A stretch of DNA of 25,618 nt from Folioceros fuciformis (lineage: Eukaryota; Anthocerotophyta; Anthocerotopsida; Anthocerotales): positions 205,611 to 231,228 of the forward strand of contig JBNGIO010006257.1 in the NCBI GenBank assembly GCA_049999805.1, given 5' to 3'. Shown here piece after piece: positions 1 to 10,900 of this stretch. The position numbers were made by a program, and so were the translations under genes. Every line of letters starts with the position of its first letter. Position 1 is the first letter of the stretch. The notes under the pieces are model-generated. The model saw only the letters and a program-made list of their open reading frames with translations, ran no database searches and was not told the DNA's origin.

Positions 1-62
1 GGGGCAGGGCGTAGGGGGTTTGGGTGTTTGTAACAAAAATGGATCGTGACTCTGTGTTGCAG

Positions 63-1733
63 ATAAGTCTGCCTGTGTCGTTTGCTCTAGTTTCTCCAAC
101 TGCACAAATTCTGGCGGGGAGGTATACAGGTGTGTCTGCGACTCGGGGTATGAGGGAGACGGCACCTTGAATGGGACCAGCTGTCATGCCAAATCGCCTC
201 CTTCCTCGGGCCTTGAAGCAGGTGGGATTCCAAGACGAAGTGCATGAAGCGTTTCTCTAAAGATGTTTGGTTGTCTTGTCTTGTCATGTTGTTGCAGTAG
301 CTTAGCCGTTTGATGTGATGACTTCCGACCACAGGGGTGATTGCGGGAGGAGTTGCAGCTGCTGTTGTTCTACTCGTTGGTTGCTGCTTCTTTGCTGCAA
401 GGAAGGCAGTGCTGCTGAGGCAGGAAAGGCCATTGCGACGGGAGCTCAAAAAGCTCGAGGAGCTGATTCAAGGCTGTTCTGGGCCCCAAGCTGCCATCAT
501 CTTTCCTTACAAGGTACCTGCTGCAGGAGCGTTGCGTGGCTTGATTTTGGTTCAAAAGCTTGCTTCTTGTGTGTGTTGCGTAAGGATGGAAGCTGCTGTT
601 GCTGATGTTCGTGTGCCTGCTGGACCTGTCACGCATTGGAATTACACGAAAAGGTGATAGAGGTCGCCACGAAGCGATTCTCTGAGTCTCAGAGGCTGGG
701 CGGAGGGGCGTTCGGCACTGTATATGCGGGCAAGTTGTCTCAAGGCACGCGGATAGCAGTGAAGAGGGTGAACCAGAGCAACGCCCACGGCCTGCAGCAG
801 TTCCGGAACGAAGTGGAGTGCCTGGCCAAGGTGAACCACACGGGCCTGGTGCGCCTGCTGGGGTGCTGCCTAGAGCTGCGAGACCCTCTGGTGGTGTATG
901 AGTTTGTGGCCAACGGGACTCTGCGGCAGCACCTGCAGCAGGAGAGGGGCAAGATACTGACTTGGGGTACCCGGATGAAGATCGCTGTGGAGGTTTCCCA
1001 GGCTCTTGCCTACCTGCATTCAGTGTTGACACCTCCCATCTTTCACCGGGACGTCAAGTCCTCCAATATCCTACTGGACAGCTCCTTCGCTGCTAAGCTG
1101 GCTGATTTTGGCTTGTCCAGGTTGGTGCCGCTGGGTGCCACCCATGTCTCCACTATGGCTCAAGGCACTCCCGGGTACCTGGATCCTGACTATTACCGCA
1201 CCTACCATCTCACGGACAAGAGTGATGTTTACAGCTTTGGAGTTGTTCTCATGGAACTGGTGACAGCAAGGAAGGCCTTAGACTTGAACCACGAGGAACG
1301 GGAGGTTCCCCTGGCAAGTCTGGCCATCCAGAGGCTGTCCAGCGGCGAGTTGGATCAGATTATCGATCCATCTCTGCAGACCAACATGACCCCAGAGTCA
1401 AAGCGTATGATACAACAGGTTGCGGAGCTGGCTTTTCGTTGTTTGGCCTTCACTCGTCAGGACAGACCATCCATGAATGAAGTATGTTGTTGTCCCAGCC
1501 TGCATGCAACCTCCCTGCCTTTCAGATGCTTGACACAACCGTACCTACTACTCACGTTTCCGAGATGGGGCACTGTTCTGCAGGTGGCGGATGCGCTTGA
1601 GACCATCCGACTGTCTTCTTGTCTCAACCAAGGGTCGCTTTCATCGAATGCTGTGGCGTTCCATGATCGTCGAGGGGATCTAATGCGACCTCTTGGCCAC
1701 CTACTGTTTACGAACAATTCCATGAGCAGATGA
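63..1733 (+). CDS. Wall-associated receptor kinase-like protein, C-terminal part (partial, N-terminus off window)
   Basis: A membrane receptor Ser/Thr kinase, expected to sense cell-wall or extracellular cues and phosphorylate cytoplasmic partners. My exon model is 63-221, 335-513, 654-1481 and 1584-1733; all junctions are GT-AG and phases agree (1, 0, 0). Exon 1 encodes an EGF-like module with six cysteines (ACVVC, SNC, YRCVCD, TSC). Exon 2 encodes a hydrophobic helix (VIAGGVAAAVVLLVGCCFFAA) followed by basic juxtamembrane residues. Exon 3 holds the kinase: P-loop GGGAFGTVYAG near 699, AVKR lysine, HRDVKSSN at 1044, DFGLSR at 1104, and GTPGYLDPDYY, so all catalytic residues are present. The last exon starts VADALETIR, the usual end of WAK-like kinase domains. 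The 102-bp intron at 1482-1583 is a multiple of three and free of stops, so retention would keep the frame. The 654 acceptor lacks a clear pyrimidine tract and was chosen from homology. The protein starts upstream of the window. Confidence 0.88.
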
Positions 1734-2306
1734 TCAACAAAGCAGAGCAGGTACGAATGAAATACTCAAGATATTATAAGTAAACTAGAATCCTGTATGT
1801 GGGATTTGTTGGGAGTTTTACGATGTTCTCTCTCGTCAAAAAGGTATCACTCGCACCTAGTCCTACTGTGGTACGAATCTTTGATCGTGGAACGATTCCA
1901 GAAAGAAAGCATCAGGTCTCAGATGGCAGCCAATTGTCAGTCGTCGTACTGCGACGCTTGGGTTTTCTGCCTCTTGCGACGCCCAAGCCAGGACAGAACA
2001 CTCGCAACTCTTTTGCCGAGCCATCTCTTGGAGTCACCTTGCGCGGTTGACTGCCAATTGTTCTTTCCGAGTCAGTCCCACATGGATCCATGAACGCCCA
2101 AGGATATATTTGTAGAGCGCAGTACAAATGACGCTGGCCAGAGAATGTACCTGTGGAGCACCAGTTGTCGTTTCTCCAACTGTAGACGTGGACGAGATGA
2201 TGCTGGCGATAACAAGCTAGAGAATTAGTTGCTGTAAGTAGCGTTCAATGCAGAAGTCCCGACAGTGCGTGAAGTTTGAAAATTAAGCGACAGAATCAGC
2301 TGATAC
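1734..2306. other. Flank between the receptor kinase and the minus-strand gene; no gene seen
   Basis: This stretch follows the kinase stop codon. Short open frames exist on both strands, but none has a recognisable motif or consistent splice partners. It should hold the kinase 3' untranslated region and possibly the last exon or 3' end of the minus-strand gene, whose donor at 2306-2305 (GTATCAG) points into it. I found no clear polyadenylation signal. Confidence 0.5.
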
Positions 2307-3273
2307 CTGTAGCTCCAGCTGAATCCTATCTCAGGAGAGTTGCACAGCGCTCCGTGGCAGGGCCATCTGATGCTGTAGCAGACGAATGAGTCCTTGGCCC
2401 TGAGCACAATATCTCCTTTGGGCCATCTTATGGTAGTGGGCTGTCCATCTTTAAGAAGGGACCAGAAGGAGAGAACATCTACAGCAAGCTCACTAGAGCT
2501 CTTGTTTTCTAGTGCCAGCATAATATGCCACCAGGGCTCTCCATCATGCGCTTCTCGCAGACCAGCTTTCATCGTCATTGCAACTGAAGGTGATGGTGCC
2601 CTCCGTTCCTCTAGAATCTCGTGTAATTCTCTTGTGGTACTCACAACAGAAGGATACACATTCAAAGAGGAGAGGTGGTTAGGGGCACTTGGGTCAATCT
2701 CAACGCCCTCCTCGCCCTGCTGGTCCGCTCCTGATGATGACATTTCAGCACCAGTGCGCGACTCATCACAAGAGGTTGCGTCCATAGATGGCTGCTCATG
2801 TCCAGCCCCTTGCACTACCTGCAGAAAGCCATAGACAGTTATGGTGCTATGCTGCCAGTATCTCATCGAATATGGGTTTTTGTTCTTTAGGATAGCTGAG
2901 CTTACTCCATCGTTTTGCCATTTGTCGTCCTTAAGGGCGTCGGAAAGGCAGGACCCTTCAGGCTGATGATTACCGGCCGCAGCTTGACGAGGCGGCAACC
3001 GAATTGAGTCGCTGACAGCTGACAAGCTCTCCTGCCAATCAACCGAGATAACATTGATTCATCAATGTGACACCACAGCCTCGTCCCTGTTTTGTTATAT
3101 TGTGCCACTCATCTGCTCACCTCACCTTGGAAACAAAGCTGAAGGAACTTCCTGGCTTGATAACGGTTTCTAGAAACGTCGTAATGCCCCGGTGAAGCTG
3201 TTTCCAATTGATCGCTCTAGCTTCAAGCAGGGTGGAGACACCTGAGGCGTGCGCGTTGTCCTCTGTGTCCATC
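2307..3273 (-). CDS. Unrecognised protein, two in-phase exons
   Basis: I do not recognise this gene. Two minus-strand exons are supported. The first runs 3273 to 3126: acceptor GCAG, donor GTGAGG, 49 codons containing the phrases NWKQLHRGITTFLET and KPGSSFSFVSK. The second runs 3031 to 2307: acceptor TTGGCAG, donor GTATCAG, about 241 codons with no stop. The intron is 94 bp and joins codon to codon. The second exon begins ESLSAVSDSIRLPPRQ and includes an acidic, serine-rich middle part. It ends with a tryptophan-rich, beta-looking block (EPWWHIMLALENKS, VDVLSFWSLLKDGQ, KDSFVCYSIRWPCHG). An internal CTGCAG/GTAGTGC at 2819 could be an alternative donor. The in-phase splice pair and the length of the open frame argue for real coding sequence. 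Function unknown; it may be only the C-terminal part of a longer gene extending towards 4950. Confidence 0.5.
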
Positions 3274-3467
3274 CTGCATCCGCAATTCAGGGGCTAGACG
3301 TGAATCTATGAGAGGCCTCCTGGCCTCTGCTGCACGAACCTCAGGTTCACTACACTGGGCCCATGGTGGCAAATGATTCTATGGTGCAGTACCATTCTGT
3401 CGTACCATGTGTTATCCAAATGCTGAACGATGATATTGTCAACGGTACGCTCCACATCAGCTGCAAA

Positions 3468-3830
3468 TTAGCGGAAGGAATTGGATTGTGAGCGCAGTAG
3501 CTCTCGGCTCAGATTGCTCCCTCCCCATGTGCACTTGGCATGTGGGAGCGAGTAACCTCGAGGCAGCGTGAAAACTGCAGAAGATGCCTCATTCACATAA
3601 CTTCGTCTGTAATCGACAATAGCCACTGCATCCTTCTCCACCACAGTAGCAAGGCGCGTTGCCAATTGCCTGAGCTTCCTGGACCGGTCCAGTTCCACAG
3701 GTATTCGCTGGAACAACTGACGGAGGTTCTTCAATCCCGCCAATATCCTACCGAATGCAGCATAAGATTCAATATTTTCAACTCCTGATCCGTCTCCAAT
3801 GGCGCAAGCAAACGAGAGGCCGCCAGGCAC
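3468..3830 (-). CDS. Unrecognised exon-like coding segment
   Basis: The minus strand is open here and reads like protein: ESYAAFGRILAGLKNLRQLF, a basic helical stretch (RSRKLRQLATRLATVVEKD), then LPRGYSLPHAKCTWGGSNL. It lies upstream, in transcription order, of the exon pair at 3273-2307, so it may be an earlier exon of that gene. Nearby minus-strand pieces that also look coding are around 3890-3960 (SWSGQIHTEILFRDALT, followed by a GTAAGTG donor) and around 3370-3455 (RTVDNIIVQHLDNTWYDRMV). I could not connect them all with a consistent set of splice sites, so the exon ends are approximate. I recognise no family. Degeneration is possible. Confidence 0.35.
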   Translation of the reverse strand: MPGGLSFACAIGDGSGVENIESYAAFGRILAGLKNLRQLFQRIPVELDRSRKLRQLATRLATVVEKDAVAIVDYRRSYVNEASSAVFTLPRGYSLPHAKCTWGGSNLSRELLRSQSNSFR

Positions 3831-4361
3831 AGTGCCAGCTACAACATCAACGGATGACCGCATCATCAACACTTACTTGTCAGTGCATCGCGGAAAAGGA
3901 TTTCTGTGTGGATCTGACCAGACCAGCTCCTGCACACTGTGACAAGAAGATTAAAGGCCTCTGGAGCTCGCCTCCGAACGTGCTCCCGCCAAAACAGGCA
4001 GGCAATCTGTCATCTGAATTCCCAGCGCGGAGGAAAGCAGGAGAGTCTCACAAACAAAATTCGCGGCCGAGATGGCCATCAATTGTCGCCAGCCACTCCG
4101 CCATGATCACTCGTATTAGCAATTCCACAGAGATTGAGACCTGATCTGAATCATTTCGCGGACGCAGCTCTGAGTCGTTTCTCCTTAGAGTTGGAGGTAC
4201 GGTTCATTAAGGAGATATGAAAATGATGCTGCCAGGCCAGCCACTCGGCCTCCATCACACGGACAAAACATGTCCACAGAAATTCAGCCCTAACCAACAG
4301 TTTCCACGAGGCCCGCGAACCGCATCAGGATATTCACCAAAAGTTCCAGCCGAAACTATCT

Positions 4362-4441
4362 CAAGAATCACACCAGATCTGCCAGCCACCGACATCCGAA
4401 GCAAGAATCACACTAGATCTGCCAGCCACCAACATCCGAAG
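4362..4441. repeat. Direct tandem duplication, two 40-bp units
   Basis: Two adjacent 40-base copies (4362-4401 and 4402-4441) begin CAAGAATCACA and contain AGATCTGCCAGCCACC. They differ at only two positions. A further partial unit (CAAGAATCACC) follows at 4442. A diverged copy lies at 6382-6424. Confidence 0.85.
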
Positions 4442-4481
4442 CAAGAATCACCTTTCTCAAGGTCGGTGGTGTAGTTTCTAC

Positions 4482-4948
4482 TCATGTGGTCGGTGGCCCG
4501 GGAAGGAACATATTCAGGATCGACACGACCTGAATGCAGCGGTTTCTTTCTACGACAAGAACGCTGAGCTGGTGAAGGTCAGCGTGGCTGATTCTATCAA
4601 CTTCGAAACGTGAGACACTGGTTACCCCTGCCCTCTCATCCTTTAAACCCTTCCACCACTCGATCCAGTCGCTCTGACTGTCACCAGAAGGCGGGGATCT
4701 GACATTATGATTGCAGAAATTCACTAGGTGGAGGTGAGATCCCCTTCCACAGTAGAGAATTGCAATGAAGCGATGGCTGCTACGTCTGCGTTTGCCGAGC
4801 TCGCATCTCCCCCATCATAACCTTTATCCAAGCAAGGGGTACTAACTGTAGTTGTCCCCAATGCCGCTACTGGTGCAGGTACGGTACTCTCATCTACAGC
4901 GGGAAGCGCAAAAAGTAGAAAGGTGACAATTAAATAATTGCTGACCAT
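4482..4948 (-). CDS. Possible upstream exons of the unrecognised minus-strand gene
   Basis: Two adjacent minus-strand open stretches occur here. The one at 4724-4482 includes SHADLHQLSVLVVERNRCIQ and VVSILNMFLPGPPTT, which look like ordinary protein. The one at 4948-4724 is richer in Ala, Thr and Ser, and a TGTAG acceptor precedes DESTVPAPVAALG. The two are separated by a TAG at the junction, so a splice or a mutation must lie between them. No family is recognisable. They could be 5' exons of the gene ending near 2307, or relics. The support is weak. Confidence 0.25.
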
Positions 4949-4963
4949 CCACGGTCAGCAATT
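4936..4963. repeat. Perfect inverted repeat, 11-bp stem and 6-base loop
   Basis: AATTGCTGACC is followed by the loop ATCCAC and then by its exact reverse complement GGTCAGCAATT. It lies in the gap between the minus-strand exon-like pieces and the hydrolase relic. No coding or transposon context is evident. It could be a small foldback end or a hairpin in a transcript. Confidence 0.7.
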
Positions 4964-5329
4964 TTGTTTCGGATCCACTTAGGGTTTAGACTGGCCCCTA
5001 CACACACACGGTACAGAGGCGTGCACCACGCCCCGCTACTCAGCGGCATGCATCCATCAGCTGTCATACATACTCGGCTTCCGGAGGGAGGATCTCATAG
5101 CTATCTCTGCGGATTCTTACATCCTTGTGGCGCATGATTTCCTAAAACTCTGAGTGCACTTTTGGACTCGAGACAAACTTCATCATCTTGAACCGGGAAT
5201 TCGAGCTGCAAGCAGCAGGAGGATACTCACTCATGAGGCCTTGCGTCTGACATAAAGTTCCAAATCATGTATTCAGAAAAAAAAGGTGAAGGGCCTCGAA
5301 CTGCCATGGAAATCATCCTCCAGATGGTC
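4964..5329. other. Stretch 3' of the hydrolase relic; no gene seen
   Basis: No open frame with recognisable content on either strand. It may hold further decayed 3' sequence of the hydrolase relic. It contains a short CA-rich run near 5000 (ACACACACGG) and an A8 run near 5278. Confidence 0.4.
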
Positions 5330-6263
5330 TTACCAGGGGCATACACGAACTGCTGGGTCGCACGGGCTACTTGAAGCTCGTATGCCGGGCAAAAGTCTCC
5401 ACACTGTTAACAACACATACTGCTCGGTTGGGCTGCGCTGAAGTTGCACGTGATGGCAAGCGAGTCCAGAACCTCGGTAGACTTCAAACCAGGGGCAGGC
5501 ATGAAAGGCGAAAGTCACGCTGAGCTCCGCAGCCACCGACTCCACCACACCGGCACTCGGAATTGCCCGCCGGCGCCGGCAGCAGATGCAGAGACTCCAC
5601 TCCAACATGGGTGAGGGAGGACCCAAGACCAATTTGGAAGGCAGTGACCGGACCATTCTGCGCCGCCCTTTCCAGGTGGCCAGCTCCCTGAGCAGTGGGG
5701 AATAGAACAACGGCTGCACCAGGAGCTTCGTCAGTGTGCTGGCGCTCGCCTCGGACCTGCACATCACAGGCAATTACGCTCTTTATGGTGTTCACTGGGG
5801 TCCGGAGGATTCCGCTGTGGAAGCCGCGTAGGCCGCCTCCCGTTTTCTATCGAGTCCGCGTAGAAAGAAAGCGGCGCCGGCCGGGATTGAGACGTCGGCG
5901 TGGTCTTGCGCCCGAGCGGCCTTGGTCACCAGCCTGTCGGAGCAGGCTGGAGCAAACGGCGCAGGCGGGAACTGCATTTTCCGCCCGCCCGTAGATCCTC
6001 GCGCGCGCCAGAAACAGGATCATGGCCCGGGGCTGCGCCGGGACCTGCCAGACGGCGAATGTCCCGTCCGCAACTTTTTGGAAGGCAGGCGACAGCGGCA
6101 TGTCCTCAACCGCCGTCACCTTCATCCCTGGGCCACCATAACTCAGCACAGCACAACCATGGAACACAGCAGGACCAGGCCAGACATCCTGCTCCCTTTC
6201 CGTCCGCCCACGGTGGCCACAGGCACAAGAAAGGATAAACCCCGATCGCGAGGCGAAGAGCAC
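5330..6263 (-). pseudogene. Relic of a plant alpha/beta-hydrolase superfamily gene, broken in several frames
   Basis: The minus strand shows successive parts of one plant alpha/beta-hydrolase type in three reading frames. From about 6263 to 5960 it reads like the N-terminal part: LSPAFQKVADGTFAVWQVP, then PRAMILFLARARIYGRAENA, where intact members have a hydrophobic strand ending in an AHG-type turn, and the spaced cysteines CAVC. From about 5960 to 5792 the match moves to a second frame (RLVTKAARAQDHADVSIPAG, GLDRKREAAYA). From about 5773 onwards it moves to a third frame (SEASASTLTKLLVQ). There the nucleophile elbow, normally Gly-x-Ser-x-Gly, is not intact. No splice sites explain the frame changes, so I call it a pseudogene. 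Family assignment comes from remembered sequence pattern; moderate confidence. GC content is high. Confidence 0.55.
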
Positions 6264-6381
6264 AGGCGAGGGAGATCAACATGCGTGGAATGACCTCTAT
6301 CTAGCTAGCTAGCTCCATCACCGCCTCCACTTTACACGTCGGTAAATTGAACCTGAGTTCCCGCTACTCAAAGCATCTGGA

Positions 6382-6424
6382 GATCACACCACATCTCCCA
6401 GCCACGACATCCGCGGCAAGAATC
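6382..6424. repeat. Diverged third copy of the 40-bp unit found at 4362-4441
   Basis: GATCACACCACATCTCCCAG continuing through CCACGACATCCG and GGCAAGAATC matches the 40-base unit of 4362-4441 with several substitutions and small gaps. It lies about 120 bases upstream (transcription sense) of the hydrolase relic. The tandem pair lies upstream of other minus-strand coding-like pieces. Confidence 0.6.
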
Positions 6425-6425
6425 G

Positions 6426-7913
6426 AATATCACAAGCCGTGGACTCGTACCCTAGAATCGCGCTCCATCCAAGAATCAAACACGATCAACGGAACTCCAT
6501 CATAGTGCAAGCAAGTTGAACGTCGAACTTTTCATAGAACAGTTTCCAGCCTCATGTTCCGCTTCAGCTCGGAGCAGCACACTCACCTACCTACCACAGC
6601 CACAAGTCGAAGCTGCGTGTCGGCAACCGTTACGCCAAGATTAGGATGCTCGCGGGAACTCCTCCTCTCCTCTCCTCTACTATTGTATTGTATGCACTCT
6701 CCTTTCCTCTCATCTCCGAAGCAACGACGAAGCGCACAGAGGGAAGAAAGGAGAGGAGGACAAAGGAGGAATGTGCTACAGTGCATGTTGGAGGCACCCG
6801 ATTGGCCCACGCCACGAACAGTAGACATGGTACCACGGAATGTGTTCCGGGCGAGCGACGCTCCGCCGATGGATCCAATCACACGCAGCAGCCACTGGCA
6901 GACACGTGCCTCTCCCCACGGACCCCCTGCCCTTCCCTTGACAGGGCCTGAGAGACGAGATTCGGCGCCGATTCCTGCCGCTCCGACAGCTGATCGAGCC
7001 AACCAGTCGATGGCTTTCAACAAGTGGGCAATGACTGACCACCCGTCGAACGCATCATCGCAATGCAGCCTACTACACCACACTACAACCACTATCATGT
7101 CCTGCTGTTAATATTCCTAACACGTAGATAGAGATTTATGGCTTACTACTACCTACTGTACATAGATATATAGATAGAGACGCACAGTTTGTATTGTAAT
7201 CCTCTACTGGTATTACAGTACGTTCTTGACCTATGTAAGTAAGGTCTCTCCTAGACATTGCCTTTCTGTGCGTGGTGAGTCCGCTCCCCCCGTTCTCTGC
7301 CCTTTCCTACGCAGGAAGTATGCTATCGGGTTCTTTCTCGGACGCTCAGTAGCACACAATCTAGCAGGGAAATTAAAGAGGACGATGGGATGCAGGTCTC
7401 AAGTAAATTGATCGTGGTGAGTTTTCTTTTTAGAAATTTCGGGATGGATGTGACCGACATAGTCGGTGTGGAGACGATCGGGCGGGCCAGGGAGAGGGCC
7501 GAGCCCAAGTCCCAGGCCCAGGCCGAGGTTGGGCCGTGAGAAGTGTGGCATAGGCTCCGCCAGAAGGGAGCCCGAAGGGCCTGTTTGCTGTTGATTCCTG
7601 CTGCATTGGCGACAGCAGCACAGCACCGCACAGCACGGCACAGGAGGGAGAGGAGGAGATGCTTATGAGGCACAGACTGGGCGTTGGGTTCTGCCCATGT
7701 TGGGTACAGCGAGCGGAAATTGCGTGATGGGATGACGATCTCGGAGCGGATTCCTGGCTTCCGGGATCGGGTTCCGGGGTGCGCTATCACACGCCCGTCG
7801 TAGCAGTAGGAGGAGGTGTGGAAATTGCGGCATCGGGCCACCCGCGGGAGAGTGATGTGAAGATCGGAGAGTTCTGGCAAGCTGTGCTCCCGCTGCGCTG
7901 CGCTGCGGTCGCA
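6426..7913. other. Intergenic region upstream of the glucosylceramidase gene; no gene supported
   Basis: Overlapping open frames of 170-290 codons exist on both strands, but they mirror each other, lack motifs and give compositionally odd peptides, so I do not call them. The right part should hold the promoter and 5' untranslated region of the downstream gene. A TATA-like string (ATATATA, about 7166-7172) is present, but it lies some 740 bases from the start codon and I cannot tie it to transcription. A short (CTAG)n run sits just before this region at about 6299-6313. Confidence 0.45.
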
Positions 7914-10900
7914 ATGTCGTCGTACAAGATGTTTCACTACAAGATGCCGTCCTGGCCTCTCTCCGAGTACCTTCACAGGACCAACTCGCAGCTGGTACGC
8001 CCCGTGGAGCTCTTGTGTAGTAGGATGGCTGGATTTGGAGGTACGGTGTGTGGTTGATTTGGAGGAGGTGTGATAGTCGCTGCGTGCTGGGTGGGGTGCT
8101 GGTGCGCAGAAGGACGAAGGGCCTGGAGCTCCACCGCCGCTGGCGTGGAAGCGCAAGCTCAACAGCCATGCTAATATCCTCAAGGAATTCAGTGTTACGT
8201 TCGTGGAAGCGATAAGAATGGTACCGAGGATGAGGGAATTTCATCTGCTCGGAGGCGGATCCGCACTCTAGCGGTGCCCAACATTTGGTTTTAATCGAGT
8301 TTGTTTGTGGCTTTGTCAGCTGGGCTTGGGATTGCGTCTCTGGACCTACGTCAGGTCAGAACGTGCTCAAGGAAGGGTAATTCCTCTGGCGATCCGTTTG
8401 TTTGCTTCTGGCTGTGCCAAATTTGGTATTCATTCCGCCGTCCATATGCTTCACAGGCTGCGCCCATTGACCCGTTTAAAGCCAAGGATTCGAAACCCTC
8501 CGCTTGTCATGGCGTTCCGCTTGGGGGAATCGGGTTAGTGCGTCTGCTCTCAGCGTTCTGGTGAATTGGGCGCGCCAGCGAGACTTGACAACTCTGCAGC
8601 TGGGAATGACCAGCTCCTCACATTACGGGGTAGCAAGTAATGTGGTTTCTTATTGCGATTCCGCAGGGGCGGCAGCATCGGCAGGGGTTTCAGAGGAGAA
8701 TTCAGAAGATGGCAACTCATTCCTGGTGTTTGTGAAGAAGCTCCAGTCTGGGCAAATCAGTTCTCCGTACGTGAACTGCTCATGGTTTCAGTTTCATCTG
8801 GTTCGCCGGACTAGGATTCTGAGAGGGGTGCCCTTTTTGCGTTTGGCGCAAATGTTCGTCGGTTGTGTCAGGTCTTCGTCACCCGTGAGAAGGAGTACGG
8901 TGGGCATAAACAGTTTTCTTCCGTTCTTTCTCCCGGCATGCCTCCGGAGCTCTTGTAAGGCCACATCTGTTGTGATCGGGTGGTCGTTTGCTCTCGGTTT
9001 GGGCTCTGAGACTGGAGGAGCGAAACTGTCTCTCCAGGAAAACGCCAGATGACGCAGGCATTTCTTCTTGGGATTGGAATTTGGGTGGGCAGCATTCCTC
9101 ATACCATGCTCTTTTTCCACGGGCTTGGACTGTTTACGAAGGTACCAGCACCCCTGTTAATTCTTTCACGCACTTGGAAGCTGAGAGAAGGATACTAGCT
9201 TTTCCTCATGTGATGCAGGCGAACCAGATCCGGATTTGAAAATTTCCTGTAGGCAGGTGTCTCCTTTCATTCCGCACAATTACACTGAGAGTAGCTTCCC
9301 AACTAGCGTCTTTTCTTACACTGTAAGTACGGGGCATCCACTTCAGAGATACGGGAAAAAATTGCTGAGCAATTGTTAGTCACTGGAAGAACGAGGCATG
9401 TTGTCTGAGGTCTGAAGTACAAACTTTCTACAGGTTTACAACTCTGGCAGAGAAAGCGCCAATGTCACTGTGCTTTTCACATGGGCGGTAAGCCTCCAGC
9501 AGTTGCTGCAAGGGCTCGATATTTTCTATCAACGAGCCCAGCTACTAACATATGCTTAACAGAACTCGATCGGGGGTGTGTCACATTTCACCGGCGGTCA
9601 TTACAACAGTCCATTTGAGTGAGTTCCTTTCTATCCTTTTGTTCTCCTTCGAATGAGTTGAGTTGATCGCAGAGAGACTAGCCCCCAGAACCTTTGGTAT
9701 GTCTGCACATCATGAGACACCCGTTTTTCATGTCCTTTGTTCAGGGAGGAAGATGGTGTTAGGGGTGTTCTTCTCAATCACAAGTAAGTTTTGACTATTT
9801 TCCGTGCACTTGGCTGTGCAGTTGGTCTTAGAAGTAACAGAGGCATGCAGGGAGGGAGTGCATGAGAAGCTGAAGAAGTAACCGACGCTTTGGTTCTGCA
9901 GGACAGAGAAATATCCGGAAATTAAGTTTGCCATTGCAGCACGGCAAACTGGTGATGTCAAGGTGTCTGTATGTCCTTCCTTTCTCCTCTCTGGGAAGGA
10001 GGGGGAGTACACTGCAAAAGACATGTGGTCCCAGGTTAAAGAGGTGCTGAAACTTTCATGAGTTTCCTGTTGCAGGGAGCATGAGTTGCACAGTCCTATG
10101 GTTTGAATTGTTCGCCCTGAATGTGTGGGGTTTGAAATGTTCAATCTGTACACAGCATGGTTCATTTGCTGAGGAGAACTTTAATGCGAAGGATTTACCA
10201 CCATCGGCAATGGGCACAGCTGTTGGTGCTGCAGTGGCAGCTTCTGTGGTGGTGCCACCCAATGGAAAGAAAATTGTTGTCTTTTCATTGGCTTGGGATT
10301 GTCCAGAAGCGAAGTTTTTGAAAGGAAGATCTTACTACCGGTGGGTGTGTTTTGTGAACAGTTCAGTCTCAATGGAGCTCTGACTTTGACTTTGTACACC
10401 TCTCTGTTGACGTGATGCCTGATCCCCCCACATGTATTTACGTGATGTTCAATTCCTTGACATGTATTTATCAAGAGCAGCCGGTACACACAATTCTTGG
10501 GTTCCTCAGGACAGGCTGCGAAGAAGCTTGTGCACAAGGCCCTGCTCGGTAAGCACTCGGAGTGGCATTTGCAACACTTTTCATTGTCGTAATTGTGGTG
10601 CTCCACGTCACTAAATTAACAAGTTGCCTGTGTGTAGACTACCGGAAATGGGAGACTTGCATAGAGGATTGGCAGCGACCTATTTTGGAAGACGAAAAGC
10701 TTCCTGAATGGTGCGAGATGGTCGTTTGAGGCAGTTGATTTGTGGAAGAGCTGTGTAATGTGCAAAACAACCCGCGTGCTGAGGTGTGTCTGGTCTGGTC
10801 CAGGTATCGGATAACACTGTTCAATGAATTGTACTACCTGGTTGCGGGAGGAACTATATGGACCGGTAAGTCAGGACCAACTAACACCCCTGGTAGAGGA

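Noticed and set aside
370-1032. Long minus-strand open frame opposite the receptor kinase
   Set aside because: It is the antisense of a kinase exon with clear motifs, and its peptide is Pro/Ser-rich with no domain.
6554-7111. Overlapping open frames on both strands
   Set aside because: Both strands are open over the same bases, the peptides lack recognisable features, and no splice partners were found.
7323-8183. Minus-strand open frame of 286 codons upstream of GBA2
   Set aside because: It overlaps GBA2 exon 1 and has no motif; composition explains the openness.
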